Of a DNA stretch of 64,000 bases, positions 16,999 to 25,636 are shown piece by piece; the stretch's first letter is position 1, and each line of letters starts with the position of its first letter. The notes beneath the pieces are model-generated. The model did not search any database, had not been told where the DNA came from, and saw nothing but the letters and a program-made list of their open reading frames with translations. The position numbers and the translations under genes are program-made. The DNA is from Pelagibius sp050330205 (GTDB lineage Bacteria; Pseudomonadota; Alphaproteobacteria; Kiloniellales; Kiloniellaceae). Where the stretch lies: contig JBHJOA010000010.1 of the NCBI GenBank assembly GCA_050330205.1, forward strand, positions 62,001-126,000, read 5' to 3'.

Positions 16999-17942
16999 GT
17001 GGAGCCGAACAGACTGCCGGCAGGGTCGCCGGGCCGGAGGCTGCCCGCCTGCTGCGGCTGGCGACGACCGCCTCGGTGGCGACGGCCTGCGTGCTCATCG
17101 TCGTCAAGCTTGCCGCCTACGTGATGACGGGGTCGGTCGCCATTCTCGCCACCCTTATCGATTCGTTGCTGGATGCGGCCGCTTCGGTGCTGAATTTCAT
17201 CGCCGTGCGCCATGCCCTGGTGCCGGCGGACCGCGAGCACCGCTTCGGCCATGGCAAGGCGGAACCGCTGGCCGCCTTGGGGCAGGCGGCTTTCATCACC
17301 GGCTCGGCGATTTTTTTGACCATTGAAGCGGTGCCGCGTTTCTTCTCGCCGCGCCCGCTGGAGCAGGGCGAGATCGGCATCGCCGTCATGGTGTTCTCTA
17401 TCGTGGCGACGGTGGCACTGGTGGCGCTGCAGCGCCATGTCATCCGCCGCACCGGCTCCCTGGCGATCTCCGCCGACCAGCTGCACTACGTCGGCGACGT
17501 TCTTGTCAATGGCGCCGTGATTCTTGCCCTGGTACTGGTGGCCCAGTTCGGCTGGCAGTTCATCGATCCCCTGTTCGGCATCGGTATTGCCGCCTACATC
17601 CTCTACAATGCCTGGCAGATCGCCCGGGGGGCCCTCGACATGCTGATGGACAGGGAGCTGCCGGACGAGGAGCGCAGCCGCATCCGCGACGTGATCAGCT
17701 CCCACGATGGGGTCCTCGGCATCCACGACCTGCGCACCAGGGCTTCGGGTCCGCAGATCTTCATCCAGTGCCATATCGAACTCGACGCGGCGCAGAGCCT
17801 GCAGCGGGCCCACGCCATCGCCGACGCCGTGGAAGACGACCTCATGAAGGCCTTTCCGGGCGCCGAAGTCATCATCCATCAGGATCCCTATCCGGCACCG
17901 GACGCCGGCCCGCAACGCTTCGGCGGTGCCGATCGCCCTTGA
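16995..17942 (+). CDS. fieF: Cation diffusion facilitator (FieF-type metal efflux pump)
   Basis: A 315-residue inner-membrane metal/proton antiporter with six helices and a C-terminal cytoplasmic metallochaperone-like domain. The binding site A aspartates appear in DSLLDAAAS and DQLHYVGD, the DxxxD/HxxxD pattern of the FieF subgroup (Fe/Zn). The cytoplasmic domain carries VLGIHDLRTRASGPQIFIQCHIELDA, also FieF-like. It starts at a GTG overlapping the pdxH stop, so is co-translated with pdxH. FieF family is clear; the metal is inferred. Confidence 0.92.
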   Translation: MSGAEQTAGRVAGPEAARLLRLATTASVATACVLIVVKLAAYVMTGSVAILATLIDSLLDAAASVLNFIAVRHALVPADREHRFGHGKAEPLAALGQAAFITGSAIFLTIEAVPRFFSPRPLEQGEIGIAVMVFSIVATVALVALQRHVIRRTGSLAISADQLHYVGDVLVNGAVILALVLVAQFGWQFIDPLFGIGIAAYILYNAWQIARGALDMLMDRELPDEERSRIRDVISSHDGVLGIHDLRTRASGPQIFIQCHIELDAAQSLQRAHAIADAVEDDLMKAFPGAEVIIHQDPYPAPDAGPQRFGGADRP

Positions 17943-18036
17943 TGCAGGTCAATGCCATGAGGCAGGATTCACCCTTCTATCGGAATGCCTTACCAGCGGG
18001 CATCTTTTACATCCTCATAGAATCCAGGAGCCAGCG

Positions 18037-18897
18037 ATGAATTGGGCCTCCATACTTGCCGTGACCGACGGTTCGGCCGGCACAGACGCGGCGATGGCCG
18101 CGGCAATCGACCTCGGCCAACGTTTCGGAACCCGGGTCGAGTTCCTGCACGTCGCCAACGACCCGCGCGACCTGCTGCCCTACGTCGGCGAAGGCATGTC
18201 CGGTACCGCCGTGGAGCAGATCATGGCCTCGGTCGAGGCCAGCAACGAGCGGCGGCGCGCAGCGGTGGAAGCCAGCTTCAAGCGGCTCTGCGGCGACCTG
18301 CCGAAAGTCGGCCCGGAGGAGCCCGTCGCCGCCGGCAAGTTCGCGGTCTGCCTGACCATGGCGACCGGTCGCCAGCCGGAGGAGATCGAGCGCGCCGGCC
18401 GCCTCAACGACATCATCGTCATGGCTCATCCCGCGCTCTATGAAACCGACGAGACGGCATCGATCGACGCGGCTCTCTTCGGCAGCGGCCGGCCGGTGAT
18501 CGTCGTCCCGGCGGATACGAGAAAGGGCTTCGGCGCCAAGGTCGCGCTGGCCTGGGACGGTTCGCGCGAAAGCGCCCTGGCCGCCAGCGCGGCACTGCCG
18601 CTGTTGGAAAAGGCCGCGGAGGTCTTCGTCGTGACGGCCCGGGAGGGCGACGACGTCGTCGATCCCGGGGCGCTGGTGCGCTATCTGGCCGGTCATGGCG
18701 TCGAAGCCAAGACCTGGGCCTACATGCCCGGCGACGAATCGATCTCCGAAGGGCTCCTCGCGCAGGCCGGCAAGGCCGGCGCCGATTGCCTGGTCATGGG
18801 GGCCTACGGCCACAGCCGCCTGCGGGAACGGATCCTGGGCGGCGCGACCGAAGGCATCCTTCAGGCAACCAAGATTCCCGTGTTCATGATGCACTGA
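18037..18897 (+). CDS. Universal stress protein with two tandem Usp domains
   Basis: A 286-residue cytoplasmic protein with two UspA-like domains (about 1-155 and 156-286). The second has the ATP-binding pattern G-2X-G-9X-G in MGAYGHSRLRERILGGATE; the first is degenerate and lacks it. The start at 18037 has AGGAG at ideal spacing, whereas the open frame upstream lacks one. Tandem Usp proteins respond to starvation or respiratory stress; no specific partner is seen here. Single gene between the metal exporter and a small unknown. Confidence 0.93.
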   Translation: MNWASILAVTDGSAGTDAAMAAAIDLGQRFGTRVEFLHVANDPRDLLPYVGEGMSGTAVEQIMASVEASNERRRAAVEASFKRLCGDLPKVGPEEPVAAGKFAVCLTMATGRQPEEIERAGRLNDIIVMAHPALYETDETASIDAALFGSGRPVIVVPADTRKGFGAKVALAWDGSRESALAASAALPLLEKAAEVFVVTAREGDDVVDPGALVRYLAGHGVEAKTWAYMPGDESISEGLLAQAGKAGADCLVMGAYGHSRLRERILGGATEGILQATKIPVFMMH

Positions 18898-18974
18898 GGG
18901 GCGCCTGTTTGCGCTCGCCGCCATAATCGGCGAAGCTGGCCACTGCCGTCGGCGGCGCCTTTCAGGAGGTAGGA

Positions 18975-19340
18975 GTGTCGATCAAGACGATTCGCTTGGA
19001 ACTCGCACGGGATCACGACTTCCCCAACGGCAGTTCGGCGCACGGATATATCCTGCGGGCCCCCTTGACGCCGGAGGGCCACATCGACGCCGAGGAATGG
19101 CGCAACGCGCGTGATGGCTGTACGGTGACGCGCTTCTGGGAGGGCGAACCGGACGAGATCGGACACCTGCGCCATACGCGCGGCGGGGCCTGGGCCTTCC
19201 ACTACGATCTCGAGGGCGACCCTGACGACGACGAGACCGGCTTCAAGTTCGAATCCCACGTCTTCAAGGAAGGCGAGTACGTCTCCGTGCGCGAGCATGA
19301 CGGGGCTCTCAGGACTTTCCGTGTGGCGCAGGTTCGCTGA
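18975..19340 (+). CDS. Small conserved protein of unknown function
   Basis: A 121-residue soluble acidic protein starting with GTG behind a strong AGGAGGTAGGA. No signal peptide or membrane segment. The body has RLELARDHDFPNGSSAHGY, a WRNARDGCTVTRFWEGEPDE segment, and GGAWAFHYDLEGDPDDDE followed by FKEGEYVSVREHDG. The regular pattern of beta-strands and conserved aromatic residues suggests a small beta-barrel fold. I have seen related hypothetical proteins in alphaproteobacteria but know no function. It lies 77 bp after the universal stress gene on the same strand. Confidence 0.8.
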   Translation: MSIKTIRLELARDHDFPNGSSAHGYILRAPLTPEGHIDAEEWRNARDGCTVTRFWEGEPDEIGHLRHTRGGAWAFHYDLEGDPDDDETGFKFESHVFKEGEYVSVREHDGALRTFRVAQVR

Positions 19341-19408
19341 AACCCTACGCACGGCTCCGGCTTGATTTCCTGGATGGCCCGGCGGCCGGCTGGGAGTAAG
19401 ATCGCGTC

Positions 19409-20161
19409 ATGAGCGCACACAGCGAAGGACAGCGTCAGCGGGTCGTGCTGACCGGCGCCAGCCGGGGGATCGGCCATGCCACCGTCAAGCGGTTCAGCGA
19501 CGAGGGGTGGGAAATCATCACCTGCTCGCGCGACGACGTGCCGGCCGAATGCCGGCGCGATCCCAACTGGACCCACCATATCACCGCCGACCTGGCCGAC
19601 CGGGAGGCCGTAGCCAGGTTCCTGGCCGAGGCCAAGTCCATCATCGGCGACGGGCCGGTGCATGCCCTGGTGAATAACGCGGCGGTGTCGCCCAAGACGG
19701 CGTTCAAGGAGCGCCTGGGCTGCCTCAACGGCAACCTCGACCACTGGCGCGAGGTCTTCGAACTCAATCTCTTCGCCCCCCTGGCGCTCGGCCGCGGTTT
19801 CGCCCCGGCGCTGCGCAAGGGCCGCGGCGCCATCGTCAACATCACCTCGATCGCCGGCCACGGCGTGCATCCCTTCGCCGGTTCGGCCTATTCCACTTCC
19901 AAGGCGGCGCTCTCGGCACTGACGCGGGAGATGGCGGTCGAGTTCGCCGAACTCAACGTTCGGGTCAACGCCGTGGCCCCCGGCGAGATCGAGACCGCGA
20001 TGATCGGCGAGGAGTACGAGGCGCTGATCCCGCGCATACCGCTGCATCGCATGGGTCGCCCCGAGGAGGTCGCGGCGACGGTGTTCCACCTCTGCACGCC
20101 GGATTTCGGCTATGTGACGGGTACGGAGATCTTCGTCACCGGCGGCCAGCATCTCTACTGA
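19409..20161 (+). CDS. SDR-family NAD(P)-dependent oxidoreductase
   Basis: A 250-residue classical short-chain dehydrogenase/reductase. TGASRGIGHATV is the nucleotide-binding motif, NNAA appears mid-domain, and the catalytic Y-x3-K is YSTSK with the serine in NITSIAG. The C-terminus GYVTGTEIFVTGGQHLY is typical. The substrate could be a 3-oxoacyl, sugar or alcohol compound; nothing decides it. Preceded by the small unknown gene and convergent with the PadR-like regulator gene. Confidence 0.9.
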   Translation: MSAHSEGQRQRVVLTGASRGIGHATVKRFSDEGWEIITCSRDDVPAECRRDPNWTHHITADLADREAVARFLAEAKSIIGDGPVHALVNNAAVSPKTAFKERLGCLNGNLDHWREVFELNLFAPLALGRGFAPALRKGRGAIVNITSIAGHGVHPFAGSAYSTSKAALSALTREMAVEFAELNVRVNAVAPGEIETAMIGEEYEALIPRIPLHRMGRPEEVAATVFHLCTPDFGYVTGTEIFVTGGQHLY

Positions 20162-20189
20162 CGGCTAACCGCGGGCGCTCGAGGCGGGC

Positions 20190-20741
20190 TCAGGAAAGGC
20201 TGTCGCGCAGCCGAAGGGTCCAGTCGAGGCGCGCCCGGGACTGGGCGATCTCGAGGTCCAGCCAGTCGTGCAGGTGGCCGTCTTCGAGGCCGTGGTGCTC
20301 GCGCAGGTCGATCAGGCGGGCCAGTTCGCGCTCGCTGACCTCGTGCAGCAGTTCGGCCTGGATGCGCTGGTCGGCCGGGGCCATCAGGTGCAGGAAGCGC
20401 ATCTTCAGCGCCACGATCAGCTTGTTGAGGTCGCTGATCTGCGGGCGCAGGTTCGCCGACAGCAGGCGCAGCAGTTCCGCCCGGCCCTGGTCCGTTACGG
20501 TGAGAACCTGGCTGTCGTCTTCCGCCAGGTCCTCGGCGCCGCCTTCGTTCTGCACCAGCCCCTCGACTTTTAGCACCTCGAGAGGGGCGCCCACCAGGTC
20601 CAGCGACGGCCCGACGATGCGGCCGGTGAAGTGCCGCACCTCGCGCGCCAACTGGGCATAGCTCATCGGCTGGCTGGCCAGGATGCCGAGGGCGAGCAGC
20701 CGCACGGCCTCACTGGGAATGAGCGTGTTGTCGCGGTACAT
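20190..20741 (-). CDS. PadR-like winged-helix transcriptional regulator
   Basis: A 183-residue protein. Residues 1-90 (MYRDNTLIPSEAVRLLALG... YAQLAREVRHFTGRIVG) look like a PadR-type winged helix-turn-helix; VLTVTDQGRAELLRLL is the wing region; the C-terminal half is helical and could form a dimer. I chose the ATG at 20741; the frame can extend 24 residues but those are low-complexity. About 105 bp upstream is a perfect palindrome overlapping a promoter, which fits autoregulation. It follows a polyamine-type importer operon on the same strand, so it may control that operon. Function inferred, not proven. Confidence 0.7.
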   Translation of the reverse strand: MYRDNTLIPSEAVRLLALGILASQPMSYAQLAREVRHFTGRIVGPSLDLVGAPLEVLKVEGLVQNEGGAEDLAEDDSQVLTVTDQGRAELLRLLSANLRPQISDLNKLIVALKMRFLHLMAPADQRIQAELLHEVSERELARLIDLREHHGLEDGHLHDWLDLEIAQSRARLDWTLRLRDSLS

Positions 20742-20836
20742 CGCCGAAGATTCCGATCGCTCTGCTGCATTCGGTGCCGCCGGTCCCAACTTCGATCCCG
20801 GCGCAGTCAACATAGGTTACCACGCAATGCTTGTCC

Positions 20837-20868
20837 ACATTAATGATATTGCGACGCAATCGCAATAT
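20837..20868 (-). promoter_or_regulatory. Palindromic operator overlapping a promoter, upstream of the PadR-like gene
   Basis: ATATTGCGA-N5-TCGCAATAT at 20846-20868 is a perfect inverted repeat of 9-bp arms. On the minus strand TTGCGA (20860-20865), 17-bp spacer and TAATGT (20837-20842) form a promoter whose -35 and spacer lie inside the palindrome. A dimeric repressor bound here would block RNA polymerase. Confidence 0.65.
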
Positions 20869-20908
20869 GGCCGCACGCTCGGACCCAAGACGAATCGGGC
20901 CCGGTTCC

Positions 20909-21760
20909 TTATTGGGGCGAAATGCCGCGCAGGCGTTCGGAGCGGCGGCGCAGCAGCTCGACGGAGGTCAGCAGCAGGATCGAGAGCGTCACCAGGATGG
21001 TCGCTACCGCCAGGATCGTCGGGCTGATCTGCTCGCGAAGGCCCGAGAACATCTGCAGGGGAATGGTGCGCTGGTCGAAGTCGGCCAGGAACAGGACGAC
21101 GACCACCTCGTCGAAGGAGGTGATGAAGGCGAAGAGGCCGCCGGAGATTACGCCCGGCAGGATCAGCGGCATGATGATCTGGAAGAACACCGTCGTCGGC
21201 GAGGCGCCGAGATTCTGGGCGGCGCGGATCAGGCTCTGGTCGAAGCCGATGAGGGTCGCCGTCACGGTGATGACCACGAAAGGAGTGCCGAGGGCGGTGT
21301 GCGCCAGGATGATGCCGAGATGGGTCTGCGCCAGTCCGACCGACGAGTAGAAGAAGAACATGCCGGTCGCGGAGATGATCAGCGGCACGATCATCGGCGA
21401 GATCAGAAGACCCATGATGACCGACTTGTAGGGCGTATAAGGCCGGCTCAACCCGAGAGCGGCGAGCGTGCCGAGGACCGTCGCGAGAATGGTCGAGGCG
21501 ATGGCGATGATGAAGCTGTTCTGCAGGGAATGGATCCACTGCGGATTGTTCAGGAAATCGCGGTACCAGCGCAGGGAGTAGCCGGCCGGATCGAAGCTCA
21601 GCATCTCATCCGTGAAGGTGAAGAACGGCACCGCGTTGAAGGACAGCGGGATGATCACCAGGATCGGGGCGATGAGAAAGAAGAAGATCGCCGCGCAGAT
21701 TACCCGGTAGCTGTAGTACCAGATGCGCTCGCCCGGGCCGGCATATGAAGGAAGCGCCAT
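20909..21760 (-). CDS. Polyamine-type ABC transporter permease (PotC type), second locus
   Basis: A 283-residue inner-membrane permease with six predicted helices. The EAA-like coupling loop is RAAQNLGASPTTVFFQIIMPLILPG, around residue 180, and FITSFDEVVVVLFLA is typical of PotC-like proteins. It is 6 bp downstream of the partner permease gene and ends the importer operon; the PadR-like regulator follows after 168 bp. Belongs to the polyamine/opine/iron ABC permease family; the exact cargo is unknown. Confidence 0.9.
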   Translation of the reverse strand: MALPSYAGPGERIWYYSYRVICAAIFFFLIAPILVIIPLSFNAVPFFTFTDEMLSFDPAGYSLRWYRDFLNNPQWIHSLQNSFIIAIASTILATVLGTLAALGLSRPYTPYKSVIMGLLISPMIVPLIISATGMFFFYSSVGLAQTHLGIILAHTALGTPFVVITVTATLIGFDQSLIRAAQNLGASPTTVFFQIIMPLILPGVISGGLFAFITSFDEVVVVLFLADFDQRTIPLQMFSGLREQISPTILAVATILVTLSILLLTSVELLRRRSERLRGISPQ

Positions 21761-21766
21761 CTGTCC

Positions 21767-23035
21767 TTATCCCAGCTTCATTTTGTCGACGCCGACAAGG
21801 CGGTTGTAGAGGAAGTAGAGTGCGATCACCAGGCCGAGCAGGATGGCGCCCAGTGCCGCGGCGAGCCCCCAGTTCAGCGACGATTGCATGTGGTAGGCGA
21901 TCTGGTTGCTGATCAGGGTGCCGGAGGTACCGCCGACCAGCGCCGGCGTGATGTAGTAGCCGATGGCCAAGATGAAGACGAGAATGCTGCCGGCGCCGAT
22001 CCCTGCCACCGTCTGCGGCATATAGATTTGCACGAAGGCGGTGAACTGGTTTGCCCCGAGCGACCGCGCCGCCCGCATGTAACTGGGCGGGATGGTCTTC
22101 ATGACGCTGTAGAGCGGCAGCACCATGAACGGCAGCAGGATGTGCGTCATGGCGACGATGGTGCCGACCTTGTTGTGCATCAGTTCCGGCCGGGCGTTGT
22201 TGGCGATCAGGCCGGCCCAGACCAGTATGCTGTTCACAACTCCCTCGGACTGCAGCATCACGATCCAAGCGGTGGTGCGCACGAGCAGCGATGTCCAGAA
22301 CGGCAGCAGCACCAGGATCATCAGCAGGTTGCTGTAGCGAAGCGGCAGCGTCGCCATCAGGTGGGCGATGGGATAGCCGAGCAGGATGGTGAGGCCGGTG
22401 ATCAGCAGGCTCATCCACAGGGTGCGGACGAAGAGGTCGACATAGATTCGGCGGAACTCCGGCTGGGCTTCGACATTGCCTTGCGGATCGAACCGCAGAT
22501 CGAGGGCATTCAGGTAGTAGCCGAAGGTGTAGGGGGAGCCGAGGCGCTTCAGCAGCCGCCAGGTATCGGTTTCGCCCCAGCTCTTGTTGGCATCGATGAG
22601 GCCTTCCTGGAAGTTGCCGCTCTCGATGATCTGGTCGACGCGGCGCGAGGTTCCCATCACGGTACCGCGCATGCCGCTGATTTCGTAGTTGAGGCGCGTG
22701 GCGACCTTGCCGATCTCGCGGTTGTCGCGCCCGACCTTGATGTCTTCGGCCAGCGCGGCGAATGCCGACTCCGGCGGCAGGCCCTCGCCGTCCCAGTCGT
22801 CCAGGGCGGCGATGGTTCTGGGAAGGTTGTTGGGCACCACCGAGTTGTCGATGCTGCGCAGCGACATGTCGACGATGGGGATCAGGAAGCTGAAAAGGAT
22901 GAAGAGGAAGAGGGGGGCGATCAGGCCGAGGGCGACCAGCCGGTTGCGCCGCATGGCGCGGGCGATGGATACCTTCAGCGGCGTGCCGTCGGCCGTCCGC
23001 ATGACCTCGCGCTGGCCCAGTGCTGCCTCAGCCAT
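21767..23035 (-). CDS. Polyamine-type ABC transporter permease (PotB type) with enlarged periplasmic loop
   Basis: A 422-residue permease, about 120 residues longer than ordinary PotB/PotH. The first membrane helix (about 33-57) is followed by roughly 145 hydrophilic residues (58-200, containing DNREIGKVATRLNYEISG and SPYTFGYYLNALDLRF) before the remaining five helices. The core shows FWTSLLVRTTAWIVML and the EAA loop RAARSLGANQFTAFVQIYMPQ. The loop would face the periplasm and may dock one of the two binding proteins encoded nearby. Enlarged PotB relatives are known in proteobacteria, so this is a variant rather than a fusion. Confidence 0.9.
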   Translation of the reverse strand: MAEAALGQREVMRTADGTPLKVSIARAMRRNRLVALGLIAPLFLFILFSFLIPIVDMSLRSIDNSVVPNNLPRTIAALDDWDGEGLPPESAFAALAEDIKVGRDNREIGKVATRLNYEISGMRGTVMGTSRRVDQIIESGNFQEGLIDANKSWGETDTWRLLKRLGSPYTFGYYLNALDLRFDPQGNVEAQPEFRRIYVDLFVRTLWMSLLITGLTILLGYPIAHLMATLPLRYSNLLMILVLLPFWTSLLVRTTAWIVMLQSEGVVNSILVWAGLIANNARPELMHNKVGTIVAMTHILLPFMVLPLYSVMKTIPPSYMRAARSLGANQFTAFVQIYMPQTVAGIGAGSILVFILAIGYYITPALVGGTSGTLISNQIAYHMQSSLNWGLAAALGAILLGLVIALYFLYNRLVGVDKMKLG

Positions 23036-23080
23036 ATCCCGTCCGCTCTAGCTCTTGATACTCGGAAAGCCGAAAGGAAT

Positions 23081-23108
23081 GGGGGGACGGAAACCGTCCG
23101 CCCCCCCC
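23081..23108 (-). terminator. GC-rich hairpin between binding-protein and permease genes
   Basis: GGACGG-AAA-CCGTCC flanked by runs of G and C (23081-23108) folds into a strong hairpin in the minus-strand transcript, 10 bp after the binding-protein stop. There is no clean U tract, so it more likely stabilises the upstream mRNA or gives partial termination than full stop. Confidence 0.5.
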
Positions 23109-23117
23109 GAACCAGAC

Positions 23118-24209
23118 TTACTGCTGCAGCCAGGCTTCGAACCGCTCGTTCAGTTCGTCGCGGTTGTCGGCCCACCACTGGAAGTTGGTGAGGAAGCCCA
23201 GTTCCGCATACTTGGTCGGCATGTGCGGCTCCATGTCGATTCCGAGCTCGGCATGGGTGCTGACCAGAGGCAGCGAGGACTTGCGCGCCGGACCGTAGGA
23301 GATGTACTTGGCCTGGTCGGCGAGCCGCTGGGTGTCGGTCGCGTACTTCACGAACTCCAGCACCGCATCGACGTTCTTGCCTTCGGCGGGGATCGCCCAG
23401 CCGTCGATGTCCAGCACCTGGCCGTCCCAGATCATGGCCAGCGGCTGCTTCTCTTCCTCGATGGCCGAGAACAGGCGGCCGTTGTAGCCGTTACCGAACA
23501 CGACCTCGCCGTCGGCCAGCAGCTGTGCCGGCACGGCGCCCTCGGTCCACCAGATCACTTCGCGCTTGATGGTGTCGAGCTTGGCGAAGGCACGCTCGAC
23601 GCCTTCAGGCGTGTCGAGCACGTCATAAACGTCGTCGACGGAAACGCCGTCGGCGATCAGCGCCCACTCGAGGTTGTTGACGGGAGAGCGCTGAAGGGTG
23701 CGCTTGCCCGGGAACTTCTCCAGGTCGAAGACGTCAGCCATGGTCTTCGGCTGCTCGCCCTGATAGGCGTCGGTCCGATAGGCGAAGGCGAAGGAGTAGA
23801 TGATCTGCGGAATGAAGCAGTCGGAAACCGTGCCTTCGAGGAAGTCCTCGGTCGGCGGCGTGCCGTCCGGCGCCGGCACCAGCAGCGAGTCGTGGTCGAT
23901 CTCCAGGAACAGGCCCTCGTCGCAGCCGCGGATGGCGTCGGCCACGACCACGTCGACCAGATCCCAGGTGACGTTGCCCGCCTCGGACTGGGCGCGCACC
24001 TCGGCGAGGCCGCCGCTGTAGTCGAGGGAGTTCAGCTTGACGCCCGGATTGGCAGCCATATACGGCTGGTGGTAGGCCTTCAGCTGGCTGGCCGTGTAGG
24101 CGCCACCCCAGGAAACGACATTCAGTTCCTGGGCTTGCACGGAGGCCGCGAAGGCGACCCCGGCGAGGCCGGCAAGGCCGGCTGTGGTGTAATGCAAAGT
24201 CTTCTTCAT
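23118..24209 (-). CDS. Periplasmic binding protein, polyamine type, second locus
   Basis: A 363-residue solute-binding protein with a signal peptide ending VQAQE. The mature part begins LNVVSWGGAYTASQLKAYHQPY and contains RGCDEGLFLEIDHDS, NLEWALIADG, GVERAFAKLDTIKREVIWW and LDIDGWAIPA, characteristic of a PotD/PotF-like subgroup. It is a paralogue of the protein encoded at 25637-26878, sharing those motifs in the same order. GGGAGA precedes the ATG; a near-consensus promoter lies about 110 bp upstream. It supplies cargo to the two permeases encoded downstream. Confidence 0.92.
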   Translation of the reverse strand: MKKTLHYTTAGLAGLAGVAFAASVQAQELNVVSWGGAYTASQLKAYHQPYMAANPGVKLNSLDYSGGLAEVRAQSEAGNVTWDLVDVVVADAIRGCDEGLFLEIDHDSLLVPAPDGTPPTEDFLEGTVSDCFIPQIIYSFAFAYRTDAYQGEQPKTMADVFDLEKFPGKRTLQRSPVNNLEWALIADGVSVDDVYDVLDTPEGVERAFAKLDTIKREVIWWTEGAVPAQLLADGEVVFGNGYNGRLFSAIEEEKQPLAMIWDGQVLDIDGWAIPAEGKNVDAVLEFVKYATDTQRLADQAKYISYGPARKSSLPLVSTHAELGIDMEPHMPTKYAELGFLTNFQWWADNRDELNERFEAWLQQ

Positions 24210-24318
24210 GAAATGGTTCTCCCTGTTGTCGATCGCCGGGCGTTGCCGGCGGGTTGGCAGTTGTTCGAGTCCGCCACCTCCGCGAAGGCCACGTGGGCCG
24301 GATGGCGGAGCAGCCTCA

Positions 24319-24347
24319 TTTATAGCCCCGGCACCTCATGCGTCCAA
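24319..24347 (-). promoter_or_regulatory. Near-consensus promoter for the binding-protein gene
   Basis: Minus-strand TTGGAC (24342-24347), 17-bp spacer, TATAAA (24319-24324). It overlaps the 3' end of the ATPase gene and would give a leader of about 100 nt to the binding-protein gene at 24209, allowing it to be expressed above the ATPase level. Confidence 0.65.
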
Positions 24348-25430
24348 GGCCCGGCAGTCTTCCATGGCCCAGCCTACGCGTACCGCCCCGCCTTCGTTGA
24401 TGATGGCGTGACCCTGCGCGTTGGGGACCTTCACGACGAATTGATCGTTTCCGGCGAAGTTCACCCGCGTCCTGATGTGGTCGCCGAGATAGATCAGTTC
24501 CTCCACCTTGGCTTCGAAGGTGTTGGGATATTTGTCCGCAGGCGGGTTGATCAGCACCCGCTCTGGCCGCAGCGAAAGGGTGGTCCTGTCGCCGGTGCCG
24601 CCGATATTGACCGCGAGCGCCTCCACCTTGCCGCCGCTGTCCAGCTCGACGGTACAGCTCTGGCCGTTCACCTTCGTGATGCGGCCGGAGAGCTTGTTGT
24701 TCTCGCCGATGAAGGCCGCGACGAAGGCGTTTTCCGGCTCTTCGTAGAGCTTCGGCGGCGAGGCCAATTGCTGGATGATACCGTCATCGAAGACGGCGAT
24801 GCGGTTTGACATGGTCAGCGCCTCGGACTGGTCGTGAGTGACGTAGACCACCGAGACGCCGAGGCTTTCGTGGATGTGCTTGATTTCGAACTGCATTTCC
24901 TCGCGCAGGTTCTTGTCAAGAGCGCCCAGCGGTTCGTCCATCAGCACCAGTTCGGGCCCGAAGACGAGGGCGCGGGCCACCGCCACGCGCTGCTGCTGGC
25001 CACCGGAAAGCTGACCCGGGCGCCGGTTGCCGAATCCGTCGAGACGAACCATCGACAGGGCCCGCTTGACCTTCTCTTCCTGCTCGGCTTTCCCCATGCG
25101 CCGGACCTGCAACGGAAAGGCGAGATTCTCCGCCACCGTCTTATGCGGAAACAGCGCATAGTTCTGGAACACCATGCCGATTCCACGCTTGTGCGGCGGC
25201 ACGTTGTTGATCGGTCGGCCGTTCAAGAGGATTTCGCCGTGGGTCGCCGATTCGAAGCCGGCCAGCATCATCAGGCAGGTCGTCTTGCCCGAGCCCGAGG
25301 GGCCGAGCATTGTGAGAAACTCGCCGCGATGGATGTCCAGATTAAGGTCTTTGACGACCAAGGTTTCGCCATCGTAGCTCTTTTGAACGCCTACGAAGCG
25401 AACAATAAAATCGCTATCTCCGCTCACCAC
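24336..25430 (-). CDS. Polyamine-type ABC transporter ATPase (PotA type), second locus
   Basis: An ATPase of about 364 residues with Walker A GPSGSGKTTCL, signature LSGGQQQR, Walker B LVLMDEPLGALD, the switch histidine in YVTHDQSEA, and a C-terminal TOBE domain (from about 275). I take the GTG at 25430 as start because GGGAG precedes it and a TATACT -10 element lies at 25465-25470, inside the longer frame starting at 25502. It sits between two paralogous binding-protein genes. By neighbours it energises the importer formed by the permeases at 20909-23035. Confidence 0.9.
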   Translation of the reverse strand: MVSGDSDFIVRFVGVQKSYDGETLVVKDLNLDIHRGEFLTMLGPSGSGKTTCLMMLAGFESATHGEILLNGRPINNVPPHKRGIGMVFQNYALFPHKTVAENLAFPLQVRRMGKAEQEEKVKRALSMVRLDGFGNRRPGQLSGGQQQRVAVARALVFGPELVLMDEPLGALDKNLREEMQFEIKHIHESLGVSVVYVTHDQSEALTMSNRIAVFDDGIIQQLASPPKLYEEPENAFVAAFIGENNKLSGRITKVNGQSCTVELDSGGKVEALAVNIGGTGDRTTLSLRPERVLINPPADKYPNTFEAKVEELIYLGDHIRTRVNFAGNDQFVVKVPNAQGHAIINEGGAVRVGWAMEDCRALDA

Positions 25431-25464
25431 TCGCGGTTTCTCCCTGAGCCCCCAAGTCACCGTT

Positions 25465-25470
25465 AGTATA
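25465..25470 (-). promoter_or_regulatory. -10 element upstream of the second ATPase gene
   Basis: Minus-strand TATACT, 35 bp before the GTG at 25430, with no clear -35. It would start transcription near 25458 and favours the shorter protein. Confidence 0.45.
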
Positions 25471-25636
25471 ACCACAGTGCTCGGGCCGGAGGCCAAAAAC
25501 ACGTGGTTGCTTTTTGTTGGCGAAGCCTAACCGATCATATCCGGCGATGAAACCATCAAAAGCGCGCATCGCGTCGATGCACTCTCAAGTTGTATTAAGA
25601 TGTCGGGTTAGCGCCGGCGCTGCGACGCGACCGGCT

